Source of the DNA: an uncultured Porphyromonadaceae bacterium
Lineage (GTDB): Bacteria; Bacteroidota; Bacteroidia; Bacteroidales; Paludibacteraceae
Direction: 5' to 3'
Length of the DNA: 64,000 nt
NCBI GenBank assembly: GCA_949285425.1
Contig: CASEAJ010000097.1
Coordinates: 1-64,000, forward strand
The notes beneath the pieces are model-generated. The model was given only the letters and a program-made list of their open reading frames with translations. It was not told where the DNA came from and made no database searches. Shown in pieces: positions 45,750 to 54,948 of the stretch (within the stretch, counting starts at the first letter, position 1; each line of letters begins with the position of its first letter). The translations under genes and the position numbers were made by a program.

Positions 45750-46502
45750 ATGAATATACAACATATAATCAACTTGGTCAGAGAAACTAAAGAGATAATC
45801 ACAAATAGGGAGTTGGCAGCTCAGGTGAAAGAAAAAGGAGTTGCCGATTATGTTACGCAGGTGGACATTGCTGTGCAAAATTTTATGAGAAGGTCACTAT
45901 ATACACTTGCACCTGATATACAGTTTCTCGGAGAGGAAACCGGTTTACAACAGATGTCAGCAGACTGTTACTGGATTCTTGACCCCGTTGACGGCACTAC
46001 CAACCTCATGCACAACTATCAGCATAGCGTGGTTTCGTTGGCCCTTTGCCGTCAAAAAGAGATTGTGTTGGGTATAGTCTACGATCCTTTTCATGATGAA
46101 CTTTTTTCTGCCGTCAAAGGTGAAGGAAGTTTTTTAAATGGTCAATCCATACATGTTTCTGCCACCCCCAAACTATCGGAAACCATAATAGGTATCGGTA
46201 CTGCTAAAAGAGAATTGGCGAAAGAAAATTTCACCCGATTTCTCAAAGTTTACGAAAACTCCCAAGATGTCCGAAGACTTGGCTCTGCTGCCTTGGAATT
46301 GGCTTATACCGCATGTGGCAGACAAGGTGGACATTTCGAGATATATTTGAACCCGTGGGACTACGCGGCAGGGATGCTTCTGGTACAAGAGGCTGGAGGA
46401 AAAATGACCGACTGGAATGGAAATGTACTTGATCCGGCTCAAGGATGCCAAGTAATCGCTACAAACGGACTGGTTCATGAAGAATTATTAAAATTGTTAT
46501 AG
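45750..46502 (+). CDS. Inositol monophosphatase family protein
   Basis: 250 aa, metal-dependent sugar phosphatase fold. Metal ligands in FLGEETG and DPVDGTTNLMH, and the C-terminal motif PWDYAAGMLLVQEAGG are all present. Substrates in this family include inositol phosphates, fructose 1,6-bisphosphate and 3'-phosphoadenosine phosphate; sequence alone does not decide. Monocistronic. Confidence 0.9.
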   Translation: MNIQHIINLVRETKEIITNRELAAQVKEKGVADYVTQVDIAVQNFMRRSLYTLAPDIQFLGEETGLQQMSADCYWILDPVDGTTNLMHNYQHSVVSLALCRQKEIVLGIVYDPFHDELFSAVKGEGSFLNGQSIHVSATPKLSETIIGIGTAKRELAKENFTRFLKVYENSQDVRRLGSAALELAYTACGRQGGHFEIYLNPWDYAAGMLLVQEAGGKMTDWNGNVLDPAQGCQVIATNGLVHEELLKLL

Positions 46503-47319
46503 GCGAGATACCCCCAGTCATATAAGCTATTCGGTTACCCGCTAGTATATTTATTACATGCCACAGGCATGTTCCTACGTTATTACCGCACCTATTACTT
46601 CCAAGAGTTGTTTTTATTCGCAGGATAGTTACCTTATTCTTGCGGTGGGCGTTTTTGGGACCTATTTCCCAAAAAATCTGTAAAAAGCAAATTTTACGGC
46701 AAAGAAAGTTGCGTAGCCTAATTCTCAAAAGTATTTTACAAAAATAAAATTATCCGAAAAACACATCGGTTTTACAAAAGTAATAAGTATTGTTTTGTTT
46801 CATATTGTCAATTTACCAAACAATTCGAAAGTGGTCTGTTATGTAATTTGCAATTGTATAGTCAGAAAATCAGTTGTAAAACAAAAAATAAAAATCGCCA
46901 TATTTTATAATATAACAATCTATCATCTAGTTAATTAACATAAAAATATAAATTATCACTTTATATGTGTTGTACAAAGGTCAATAAAATACCCACAAAC
47001 TGGAAAATTTGTTTACTTAATAGCTTTAATTTGTTGATTTTTAGTAGAATTATGGATTGAATATAAACAATTACTTTAAGTATATTCTTCGGATATATAA
47101 ATGACTGTAAGAATGTGATATATTTGATTATTATGCAATACTAACCGATTTAATCTTTATCAACAAATGTATTAACTGTTTACAAATGTGTATTTATTGA
47201 TTTTTACAAAATACAACTTTACAATGTTGTGAGTTTACAGAATGAATTTTATTTTATGAAAAATTATTTTTACTTTTGTGTTTTAGTAAAATCTATTTTC
47301 AATCAATGCCATTTCACAT
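46503..47319. other. 817-bp AT-rich gap, no gene recognised
   Basis: The longest gene-free stretch in the window. The first 230 bp have ordinary composition and a short hairpin around 46660; from about 46740 the sequence becomes very A/T-rich up to the XRE gene. An 89-codon minus-strand frame (46459-46728) shows no recognisable likeness. The right end holds the XRE promoter box. Confidence 0.5.
47271..47278 (+). promoter_or_regulatory. Putative XRE gene promoter -7 box
   Basis: TACTTTTG, 41 bp before the ATG at 47320. Confidence 0.5.
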
Positions 47320-47796
47320 ATGGAAGAAGAAAAAGTAAGAATAGAAAGGCTCATGCAGGAAGAGAATCTGAATGCCAGTCAGTTTGCTGCTAAAACCGGC
47401 ATTCAAATTTCGACTTTATCACATATTTTGAGTGGACGTAATAAGGGAATGAGTGCAACTGTTATGAAACAGATATTGCAAAGTTTTCCTTCTATCAGTT
47501 CTGATTGGCTTATTTTGGGTACTGGGCCTATGTATCGCCAAATATCGCATTCTCAGAGCCGGGATTTGTTCTCTAATTTAGATGAAACGGATTGTTATTC
47601 AACAGTATATAACTCCGAAATACCTAAAAAAAATGATCAGGAAAAAGAATCAAACCAGAAAATAAAGGAGTCGTTTATAGAGAATCGGCCGACTTTGCCC
47701 CCTATTGTCCCTATTGTGGAAAAACCTCCCAGGAAAATAAAGAAAATCATCGTTTATTTTGATGACAATTCTTTTCAAGAATTCAGTGAGGATTAG
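47320..47796 (+). CDS. XRE-family helix-turn-helix regulator
   Basis: 158 aa. N-terminal HTH of Cro/C1 type (residues about 8-62: LMQEENLNASQFAAKTGIQ ... LSHILSGRNKG ... MKQILQSFPSISSDWLILG). The rest is a polar, probably disordered tail ending with a basic/hydrophobic patch (PPRKIKKIIVYFDDNSFQEF). Bacteroidales encode many such proteins; the target is unknown. It stands alone after the 817-bp AT-rich gap. Confidence 0.88.
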   Translation: MEEEKVRIERLMQEENLNASQFAAKTGIQISTLSHILSGRNKGMSATVMKQILQSFPSISSDWLILGTGPMYRQISHSQSRDLFSNLDETDCYSTVYNSEIPKKNDQEKESNQKIKESFIENRPTLPPIVPIVEKPPRKIKKIIVYFDDNSFQEFSED

Positions 47797-47943
47797 GGTG
47801 ACAACTACAGCCACCAGCATGACAACATCAGACAAAAGTCTCTCCGCATTGCTTCCCTCTGAAAGAAATAAGGTTTAGGGCAACGATCATTGTTGGGGAG
47901 TGCTTGCAAACTATATACAAACCAGTCAAACACACATGTCGTA

Positions 47944-47972
47944 TTGATTTTTCGATATATTTATTAACTTTG
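47944..47972 (+). promoter_or_regulatory. pyrK-pyrD promoter
   Basis: TTG at 47944-47946, 18 bp, then TAACTTTG at 47965-47972. Good fit to both boxes; leader about 35 nt to the ATG at 48014. Confidence 0.65.
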
Positions 47973-48013
47973 CACGCACGAAACCGATTGATTTTTTAGT
48001 TTTGAATCATATT

Positions 48014-48787
48014 ATGGCAAAATTCATACTCGATTTGATTGTAAAAGCAAAAGTCCGGCTCAGTTCCACTTATGTCCTGATTGTATTGACATCGTTGGAA
48101 AAATTGCCGAAAATTTTACCCGGGCAGTTTGTCGAAGTCCGTGTGGATGATTCTCCCACAACCTTTTTAAGACGTCCTATTTCTGTCCATCATGTAGATT
48201 ATCAAAAAAACGAATTATGGTTATTGGTACAAGTTGTGGGCGATGGGTCCAAACGTTTGTCCGATTTGAATCCAAATGAGCGTTTGAATGTGATATTACC
48301 ATTGGGTAATGGCTTTACACTTCCTAAAAATAAGAATGATCGTGCTATGCTGATTGGAGGAGGATGTGGGGTTGCTCCATTGTTGTATATGGGTGCTTAC
48401 TTGCGACAGAACGGATATAATCAATTTGATTTTCTGCTTGGAGCCCGCAAGAAAGATGATTTGCTGCAATTGGAAGAATATCGGAAATACGCAGATGTAT
48501 ACGTAACCACAGAAGATGGTTCGTATGGAGAACGGGGCTTTGTGACACAACATCCCATATTAAAAGAGAAAAAAATAGACCTGATTTATACTTGTGGCCC
48601 TACACCAATGATGAAAGCTGTAGCCAATTTCGCGAAAGAGGTTGGTTGTGAATGTGAGGTTTCTTTGGAAAACACAATGGCTTGCGGAATAGGTGCATGC
48701 CTTTGTTGTGTGACCGACACGACCGATGGTCATGTATGTGTATGTACTGAGGGGCCTGTTTTTAATATTACAAAATTGAAATGGTAG
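48014..48787 (+). CDS. pyrK: Dihydroorotate dehydrogenase electron-transfer subunit
   Basis: 257 aa from the ATG at 48014; a TTG four codons upstream is less likely. FAD-binding ferredoxin-reductase fold with [11 protein letters not shown] and the NAD-binding [13 protein letters not shown]. The C-terminal [2Fe-2S] site has four cysteines in [19 protein letters not shown]. It passes electrons from PyrD to NAD. Overlaps pyrD by 7 bp, so the two subunits are translationally coupled. Confidence 0.95.
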   Translation: MAKFILDLIVKAKVRLSSTYVLIVLTSLEKLPKILPGQFVEVRVDDSPTTFLRRPISVHHVDYQKNELWLLVQVVGDGSKRLSDLNPNERLNVILPLGNGFTLPKNKNDRAMLIGGGCGVAPLLYMGAYLRQNGYNQFDFLLGARKKDDLLQLEEYRKYADVYVTTEDGSYGERGFVTQHPILKEKKIDLIYTCGPTPMMKAVANFAKEVGCECEVSLENTMACGIGACLCCVTDTTDGHVCVCTEGPVFNITKLKW

Positions 48788-49692
48788 ACTTAAAGGTAAA
48801 TATTGGCAGTTTACAGTTGAAAAACCCGGTCATGACAGCATCGGGCACTTTTGGCTATGGAACAGAGTATTCCGACTTTATTGATATATCGCGAATAGGT
48901 GGTATAATTGTAAAAGGAACCACTGTTCGAGATAGGCAAGGTAACCCTTATCCACGTTTGGCCGAAACTCCATCTGGTATGTTAAACGCTGTGGGACTGC
49001 AAAATAAGGGGGTAGATTATTTTGTAAACAACATTTATCCGACGATAAAGGACATTGATACAAACATAATAGTTAATGTATCGGGATCTGAAGTGGCAGA
49101 CTATGTGGCAACAGCCGAAAAACTCAATGAACTGGAACGTATACCGGCCATAGAATTGAACATATCATGCCCCAATGTCAAAGAAGGCGGCATGGCATTT
49201 GGCACAAGTTGCGTATCGGCAGCCAAAGTAGTATCTGAGGTCAGGAAAGCCTACAAAAAAACATTGATAGTCAAATTGTCTCCTAATGTGACAAACATCA
49301 GTGAAATAGCCTTGGCTGTGGAAGCTGCAGGGGCCGATTCCGTTTCACTTATTAACACGTTGTTGGGTATGGCTATCAATGCAAAAACAAGACGTCCTGT
49401 GTTATCTACTGTAACTGGAGGCTTGTCTGGTCCGGCGGTGAAACCGGTTGCTCTGCGCATGGTATGGCAAGTGGCCAAGGCTGTAAAGATTCCGGTCATT
49501 GGATTGGGAGGCATCATGACGGCTACGGATGCCATTGAGTTTCTGTTGGCAGGGGCTACAGCCATTCAGATTGGAACGGCCAACTTCATAGATCCGACTG
49601 TGAGTATAAAGGTGATTGATGGCATTGAAACTTATCTGAAAGAAAATAAATTCAACTCGGTAAGCGATATTATCGGAGCTTTAGAAGTGTAA
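48781..49692 (+). CDS. pyrD: Dihydroorotate dehydrogenase (NAD-linked, class 1B) catalytic subunit
   Basis: Pyrimidine biosynthesis; oxidises dihydroorotate to orotate in a complex with PyrK. 303 aa FMN TIM barrel. Family motifs: [22 protein letters not shown], the phosphate-binding [19 protein letters not shown] and [12 protein letters not shown]. The neighbouring pyrK fixes class 1B. Followed by a hairpin at 49740-49772. Confidence 0.96.
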   Translation: MVDLKVNIGSLQLKNPVMTASGTFGYGTEYSDFIDISRIGGIIVKGTTVRDRQGNPYPRLAETPSGMLNAVGLQNKGVDYFVNNIYPTIKDIDTNIIVNVSGSEVADYVATAEKLNELERIPAIELNISCPNVKEGGMAFGTSCVSAAKVVSEVRKAYKKTLIVKLSPNVTNISEIALAVEAAGADSVSLINTLLGMAINAKTRRPVLSTVTGGLSGPAVKPVALRMVWQVAKAVKIPVIGLGGIMTATDAIEFLLAGATAIQIGTANFIDPTVSIKVIDGIETYLKENKFNSVSDIIGALEV

Positions 49693-49739
49693 AAAGCAAT
49701 ACGCTGGTAAATAATCAATTGCTTTATAATTGTCAAGTG

Positions 49740-49772
49740 CGAATGGCGTGTCATTTTATGATACGCCATTCG
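49740..49772. terminator. Hairpin between pyrD and the HsdR_N-type gene
   Basis: A 15-bp stem with one wobble pair (49740-49754 with 49758-49772) and a 3-base loop, between convergent genes. The T tail is weak on both strands, so it may stop transcription from both sides only partly. Confidence 0.6.
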
Positions 49773-49791
49773 TTCGTAAAAAGAGGAACGT

Positions 49792-50256
49792 TCAATCAAG
49801 CATTTTCAACAATGCAGAGTAACTTGGAATGTCAGGCAGAAAATCATAACGGCAATTGGCCTGGTCTATGTGACAACAATAGTGTTGCATTCCATTGCTT
49901 ATCATAAAAAAACGTACATTCAATTTTAGATTATAAACGGCCACCTGGTCGAAAACGGCTTGTGTGATGGCTATAGTCGGTGCTTTAAATTCGATAATCA
50001 ATAACGGATGGGCATGAGAGTCAAACAAAACGGCATCGCATCGTTTTTTCAGGCCGTTCAGTTCTACGGAGTGTTCTATGGCTAACAAAGCGGCCGGATA
50101 CCCTTTTTCCTCTATCAAAAAACGGATAAAATGTTGTCTCACCCATTCTTCCGGAGTCAGCGTTACATAACGTTTTCGTTGGGCATCGAGAACTAAAAGC
50201 CGGTTATTTTGTTTTTTTATTGAAAATCGATATTCCGGAAGGTTTAGTTGATACAT
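49792..50256 (-). CDS. HsdR N-terminal-like nuclease-fold protein (orphan)
   Basis: 154 aa matching the type I restriction enzyme R-subunit N-terminal-like family. PD-(D/E)xK-like core: CDAVLFDSHAHPLLIIEFKAP supplies Asp and the E-x-K pair, preceded by the basic EEWVRQHFIRFLIEEKGYP helix. No helicase, methylase or specificity gene is nearby, so it is a stand-alone protein widespread in Bacteroidetes rather than a restriction system. Function unknown; divergent from amn. Confidence 0.85.
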   Translation of the reverse strand: MYQLNLPEYRFSIKKQNNRLLVLDAQRKRYVTLTPEEWVRQHFIRFLIEEKGYPAALLAIEHSVELNGLKKRCDAVLFDSHAHPLLIIEFKAPTIAITQAVFDQVAVYNLKLNVRFFMISNGMQHYCCHIDQANCRYDFLPDIPSYSALLKMLD

Positions 50257-50263
50257 TTTTTCG

Positions 50264-50271
50264 TAATTTTG
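50264..50271 (+). promoter_or_regulatory. Putative amn promoter -7 box
   Basis: TAATTTTG, 54 bp before the chosen ATG at 50325. Confidence 0.4.
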
Positions 50272-50324
50272 AGAGTTTTATAAACGCACTGCGAAAGTAC
50301 AAAAACAATTTTATACATAAAAAG

Positions 50325-51098
50325 ATGAAAACGAAAAGAGAAATTGTAGAAAATTGGCTTCCCAGGTACACTAAACGGCCTTTGGAAGAGTTTGATAATT
50401 ATATATTGCTTACTAACTTCAACAATTACGTCGATTTGTTCGCCCAATGGAACAATGTACCTGTTTTGGGCAAGGATGGTAACATGCCCAATGCCTCGGC
50501 CGATGGCATTACCATCATCAATTTCGGCATGGGAAGTCCCAATGCAGCTGTCATTATGGATATTCTTTCGGCCATACATCCGAAAGCGGTGTTGTTCTTG
50601 GGAAAATGTGGAGGATTGCGCGATAAAAACAAGGTAGGCGATTACATTCTGCCAAGTGCGGGCATTCGCGGCGAAGGTACGTCAAACGACTATTTTCCTC
50701 CTGAAATACCGGCATTACCGGCATTCAGCCTGCAACGTGCCGTGTCATCGAACATTCGTGACTTTGGAAAAGATTATTGGACGGGGACCGTATATACCAC
50801 CAACCGTAGGGTTTGGGAGCATGATGAAGCATTCCGTCAATATCTGCGTTCTACTCGTGCCATGGCGGTAGACATGGAAACAGCCACACTTTTTTCCGTC
50901 GGGTTTTACAACAGCATTCCTACCGGTGCCTTGTTGCTGGTGTCGGACATGCCGCTACAGGAGGATGGTATAAAAACCATTGAGAGTGACAAGAAGGTGA
51001 CGGCCAACTTTGTGGAAGAACATCTGCGCATAGGGATTAAATCTTTGTCATCCCTGAAGAACAACAGCCGCACCATCAAGCATCTGCGGTTTGAATGA
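50325..51098 (+). CDS. amn: AMP nucleosidase
   Basis: Hydrolyses AMP to adenine and ribose 5-phosphate; nucleoside-phosphorylase-like fold. From the ATG at 50325 it is 257 aa (MKTKREIVENWLPRYT). The longer frame to 50220 would overlap the divergent neighbour and the promoter. Motifs: GMGSPNAAVIMDIL, LFLGKCGGLRDKNKVGDYILP, and the catalytic VDMETATLFSVGF. This is the short Bacteroidetes form lacking the N-terminal regulatory domain of E. coli Amn. Confidence 0.93.
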   Translation: MKTKREIVENWLPRYTKRPLEEFDNYILLTNFNNYVDLFAQWNNVPVLGKDGNMPNASADGITIINFGMGSPNAAVIMDILSAIHPKAVLFLGKCGGLRDKNKVGDYILPSAGIRGEGTSNDYFPPEIPALPAFSLQRAVSSNIRDFGKDYWTGTVYTTNRRVWEHDEAFRQYLRSTRAMAVDMETATLFSVGFYNSIPTGALLLVSDMPLQEDGIKTIESDKKVTANFVEEHLRIGIKSLSSLKNNSRTIKHLRFE

Positions 51099-51243
51099 AA
51101 TTTTTTTCAACGCAGTTTGGAAATTATAAAGGCATTATTATGCAAAAAAGGCAATAAGCGTTATTTAACAAGCAGACATGCTTCATCTGTAAAAGTGTAT
51201 AAACACCAAGCAATAATTACTAACTACTTAAATTACAAATGTT

Positions 51244-53340
51244 ATGAAACAGAAATTATTTACTCTTGTGCTATGTTTGTCGGTAGCCGGCAGTGTAGCA
51301 GCAACCAGTTTTTTTGTGAAGGATGTAGAGTACACCATTACGGATGAAACGTCCTTGATTGTAGAGGTTAGCGGATGCAAGGATTATTTGTCAAATATTG
51401 TTTCTATTCCTTCCACTGTAACTTACGATAATAAGGAATATAGCGTAAAAACCATTGGAACAGATGCTTTTGCGAATAATAAAAATATCACGCAGGTGAT
51501 TATTCCTGTTGGCGTGACAAGTATAGGTAATAGTGCTTTTAGAAGTTGTACTTCGCTTGCTTCCATCTCCATTTCCAATAGTGTGACAAGCATAGAAAGT
51601 TGGGCTTTCAGAAATACTGCCATTACCTCCATTACCATTCCCAACAGTGTGACCAATATTGGAAAAGGTGTATTTTATGAATGCAAACAACTTGCTGACA
51701 TACAAGTGGAAAGCGGCAATGATGATTATTGTTCCGAAAATGGCTGTCTGTTCAATGCAGACAAGACAGCTTTCATTCTATATCCTCCGAAAAAAACGAA
51801 CACTTCTTATAGCATACCCGATGGCGTGACAAGCATAGAATACGGGGCATTTTATCATAGCGATAACCTTACCTCCATCACCATGCCCAATAGTGTGATG
51901 GAGATTGAAGCGGTAGCATTTGAATTATGTTCAAAACTCACCGCCATTGAAATTCCTGAAGGTGTGACATACATTAGAGATGCAACATTCAGAAATTGTT
52001 ATGCACTTTCCGCTGTTACCTTACCCAATGAGTTAAGAAGCATAGAAATAGATGCTTTTAACGGTTGTATTATCCTTCCTTCCATTGTCATACCTGACAA
52101 AGTCACAAAGATAGAATATGGAGCATTCGGAGATTGTTACGCTCTTGCCGCAGTTACCATAGGAAACAGTGTGTCATACATAGCTGAAAATACGTTCTAT
52201 GGAACCGCAATCGCTTCCATAGACATCCCCGGTAGCGTGAAATATATAGGAGTCGATGCCTTTTCGAATACTCCGCTTTATAGAACTGCATCGAATTGGA
52301 AGGATAATGTGTTGTACATTGATAATTGTCTGATAGAGGCAAAAAAAACATTGGGCAGCCGTTATGCAATAGAAGAAGGGACACGACTGATTGCAGACAA
52401 TGCATTTGAAGGCTGTTCCAATCTGTCTTCGGTTAGCATACCCGGCAGTGTTGTAAATATAGGGGCAAATGTATTTATAGAAACTGCTTTATACACAAAT
52501 GAATCTAACTGGGAAAACAATGTATTGTATATTGATAAATGTATGATAAAAGCGCAAAATACGTTGAGCGGTAATTATGAAATAGCAGCAGGTACACGAC
52601 TGATTGCAGATATGGCTTTCTGGTATTGTAGCAACCTTCAGCAAGTTACCATTCCCGACGGCGTAACGAGTATTGGGGCGCACGCATTTTCTTCTTGTGG
52701 AAACCTTTCTTCCATCAACCTGCCGAATACGGTTGCATATATAGGATACGGGGCATTCATTTCTTGTAGCAAGATTGCTTCCATGACTATACCTGATGCT
52801 GTGACAAGTATAGGGCATGAGACATTCAATGAGTGTTCATCGCTTACGCAAATCAACTGGGGGAACAACATAACAAGCATTGGTGAAATGGCATTCAGCA
52901 GTTGTTATAATATTACTTCCATCACTATTCCTGAAAAGGTGGAATACTTGGGAGATAACATGTTCGATGGCTGTAAAAAATTAGCTTCCCTTACCGTACT
53001 TCCCGTCACGCCACCGATAGTCCAACGACACACGTTTGACAATATGGACATGTCCATACCGGTATATGTGCCTTTCGAAGCGTTGAATGAATATACAGGA
53101 GCTGCTTTGTGGAAAGACTTTAATCTGCAGGCCATACAGACAACAAGCCTACAGGCCTCTGCCTTGCCTGCAGGCTTAAGTATTTACAACGGCACGTTGT
53201 ACAACCCGCAGGGGCAGTCCGTCCGCATTTTTGATATACAGGGACATCAAGTGTACATTGGCAGAGATGTGACCGTGAGCCAGCCGGAAGGGATATACAT
53301 AGTGCGTTGCGCTGGCATAAGCCGGAAAGTGATATTCTGA
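51244..53340 (+). CDS. Large BspA-like leucine-rich repeat protein, candidate T9SS cargo
   Basis: 698 aa with a signal peptide (about 1-20). More than a dozen LRR_5/BspA repeats (xLTSITIPNSVTxIGxxAFxxC) run from about residue 60 to 600, interrupted by two short insertions containing SNWxDNVLYIDxC. The last 60 residues (LYNPQGQSVRIFDIQGHQVYIG ... PEGIYIVRC ... RKVIF) form a T9SS sorting-domain-like end matching that of the protein at 6478-7671. Probably surface-exposed, adhesion-type; function inferred from the family only. A terminator follows. Confidence 0.87.
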   Translation: MKQKLFTLVLCLSVAGSVAATSFFVKDVEYTITDETSLIVEVSGCKDYLSNIVSIPSTVTYDNKEYSVKTIGTDAFANNKNITQVIIPVGVTSIGNSAFRSCTSLASISISNSVTSIESWAFRNTAITSITIPNSVTNIGKGVFYECKQLADIQVESGNDDYCSENGCLFNADKTAFILYPPKKTNTSYSIPDGVTSIEYGAFYHSDNLTSITMPNSVMEIEAVAFELCSKLTAIEIPEGVTYIRDATFRNCYALSAVTLPNELRSIEIDAFNGCIILPSIVIPDKVTKIEYGAFGDCYALAAVTIGNSVSYIAENTFYGTAIASIDIPGSVKYIGVDAFSNTPLYRTASNWKDNVLYIDNCLIEAKKTLGSRYAIEEGTRLIADNAFEGCSNLSSVSIPGSVVNIGANVFIETALYTNESNWENNVLYIDKCMIKAQNTLSGNYEIAAGTRLIADMAFWYCSNLQQVTIPDGVTSIGAHAFSSCGNLSSINLPNTVAYIGYGAFISCSKIASMTIPDAVTSIGHETFNECSSLTQINWGNNITSIGEMAFSSCYNITSITIPEKVEYLGDNMFDGCKKLASLTVLPVTPPIVQRHTFDNMDMSIPVYVPFEALNEYTGAALWKDFNLQAIQTTSLQASALPAGLSIYNGTLYNPQGQSVRIFDIQGHQVYIGRDVTVSQPEGIYIVRCAGISRKVIF

Positions 53341-53373
53341 ACAAATTTTGTATCAAGGAGGGAGCTTGGTGTA

Positions 53374-53406
53374 ATCAGGAGCGCATACATGTGCTCCTGA
53401 TTTTTT
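53374..53406 (+). terminator. Rho-independent terminator of the large BspA-like gene
   Basis: A 9-bp stem (53374-53382 with 53393-53401), extendable by wobble pairs, with a six-T tail. The rest of the 53341-53654 gap shows nothing else. Confidence 0.85.
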
Positions 53407-53654
53407 ATGAGACACATTTTATAGAAAAGACGACAGCGACAGATTTATTTAACGTGAGTTCACGAATTCAAAACAAGGCAGAGAAAAGCCACCTGAAGCC
53501 TGACAGATGGTTGGAAACAAGTTTCAGGGAAAAGGTGCATATCCTCTCCAATGATGTTGTATGTTTATGCCTTTATTGAAACAAACTTTAAGAATTGTTT
53601 CTGTTGCTTTTTCTCCCCCAAGAACATTTATGAGTAAAATGTGTGTAGTTGTAA

Positions 53655-54365
53655 TCACAGCAGGAACCGTTCTACAAAGGGAACGAGCAAGGCGGTCATT
53701 ACTCCCATAATGCCGATGGCCAATCCGCTGATAGCCCCTTCAATGGCTCCCATTTCAAGTGCGCGGCTTGTGCCCAATGCATGGGCCGCCGATCCCATGG
53801 CCAATCCTTTGGCCACACTGCTCTTTATTTTGAGTTTGCGCAGAATGAGCGGTCCTACCAGTCCGCCGAAAATGCCGCATAGCACCACAAATGCTACCGC
53901 CAGTTCCGGTACACCTCCGGTGCTTTGGGCTATGTTGATGGCAATGGGGGTGGTAACCGATTTGGGAGCCAGCGATGACATCAGCACCCGGTCGGCCCCG
54001 CACAATTTGGCCACAGCCAGCACACTGACAATGGCCACCACACACCCTACAAATACTGAAGTGAGTATGGAAAGCACGTTGCCTTTGATGTGTTCCAACT
54101 GTTCATACAGCACATAGCCCAGCGCTACCACACTGGGTCCCAACATGAAGTTGAGAAAACGTGTTTGTTCGTAAAATGTTTCATAGTCAATGTCTGCCAG
54201 TTTCAGGAACGGGATGATAATGGCTACCGATATGAGCAATGGCTGCAACAGCGGAAACTTTAATTTGCGGTACAGCCATATGCCAAACAAGAAACTGCCC
54301 AGAACGAGCATCAGCAGGAATACATCGCCTTGCAGCAGGCCGCGAAGTTGTTCACATTTTTCCAT
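53655..54365 (-). CDS. lrgB: LrgB family membrane protein
   Basis: 236 aa, about seven to eight hydrophobic segments. Family core: LLISVAIIIPFLKL, FLNFMLGPSVVALGYVLYEQ, LAPKSVTTPIAINIAQSTGG and SAAHALGTSRALEMG. With LrgA it forms a holin-like pair modulating murein hydrolase export, or in some bacteria pyruvate/glycolate transport. Overlaps lrgA by 14 bp. Confidence 0.92.
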   Translation of the reverse strand: MEKCEQLRGLLQGDVFLLMLVLGSFLFGIWLYRKLKFPLLQPLLISVAIIIPFLKLADIDYETFYEQTRFLNFMLGPSVVALGYVLYEQLEHIKGNVLSILTSVFVGCVVAIVSVLAVAKLCGADRVLMSSLAPKSVTTPIAINIAQSTGGVPELAVAFVVLCGIFGGLVGPLILRKLKIKSSVAKGLAMGSAAHALGTSRALEMGAIEGAISGLAIGIMGVMTALLVPFVERFLL

Positions 54366-54720
54366 TGTACCTCCTGTTTTTTAACGGGTGTCTTTCCATT
54401 TGTTCCTGTACCAGTGCGACAACAATGATGGTCATGACGGTGCTTACAATAATGGCCAGTGAAATGGCCCAAATGGACCGGGAAATGATTTCGGCATAGG
54501 CCATCAGTCCTACAGCCGGCGGGACGAAGAATACAGCCATGTTTTTGGTGATGACAATGGCTGCATCTTTCACCATGTCCGGTTTCACCAGTTTGAAAAA
54601 CAAGCTCAGGAACAAATAAATCATCCCAATGACACTGCCGGGAATGAAACCATGGATGAAAATGCTTGTCACTTCGCCCAGGAAGTAAAAAAGCAGAATG
54701 AAAAAAAGACCTTTAATCAT
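54352..54720 (-). CDS. lrgA: CidA/LrgA family protein
   Basis: 122 aa, four predicted membrane segments, with the family pattern PGSVIGMIYLFLSLFF and FFVPPAVGLMAYAEII. Upstream partner of lrgB with overlapping reading frames. Own promoter box 30 bp upstream. Confidence 0.9.
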   Translation of the reverse strand: MIKGLFFILLFYFLGEVTSIFIHGFIPGSVIGMIYLFLSLFFKLVKPDMVKDAAIVITKNMAVFFVPPAVGLMAYAEIISRSIWAISLAIIVSTVMTIIVVALVQEQMERHPLKNRRYNGKM

Positions 54721-54749
54721 AAATTTCCGATATTTGCCGAAAGGCGGTG

Positions 54750-54757
54750 CAAAAGTA
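54750..54757 (-). promoter_or_regulatory. Putative lrgAB promoter -7 box
   Basis: The minus strand reads TACTTTTG. Confidence 0.5.
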
Positions 54758-54891
54758 TGAAAAATATGACAATGTTGTCCGGTTTTATAGCTTATACCGA
54801 TGGGTTATAAAAACATAGGCTTTCAAAAAACGAAATTATGGGTACGGGATGCAAAAAACAAACGGAGAAAGCTATGCTTGCTGTGATTGTA

Positions 54892-54923
54892 TTTGACCGT
54901 TTGCCCCGAATGTTGTATTTTTG
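54892..54923 (+). promoter_or_regulatory. holA promoter
   Basis: TTTG at 54892-54895, 20 bp, then TATTTTTG at 54916-54923: a full consensus match 25 bp before the holA ATG. Confidence 0.7.
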
Positions 54924-54948
54924 AAGCCGATATACACACAAACGGCTT

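Noticed and set aside
46459..46728. 89-codon minus-strand gene
   Set aside because: Overlaps the end of the inositol monophosphatase-family gene, has no recognisable domain and no promoter box.
49792..50256. Restriction-modification system
   Set aside because: Only an HsdR N-terminal-like domain is present, with no methylase, specificity or helicase gene nearby.
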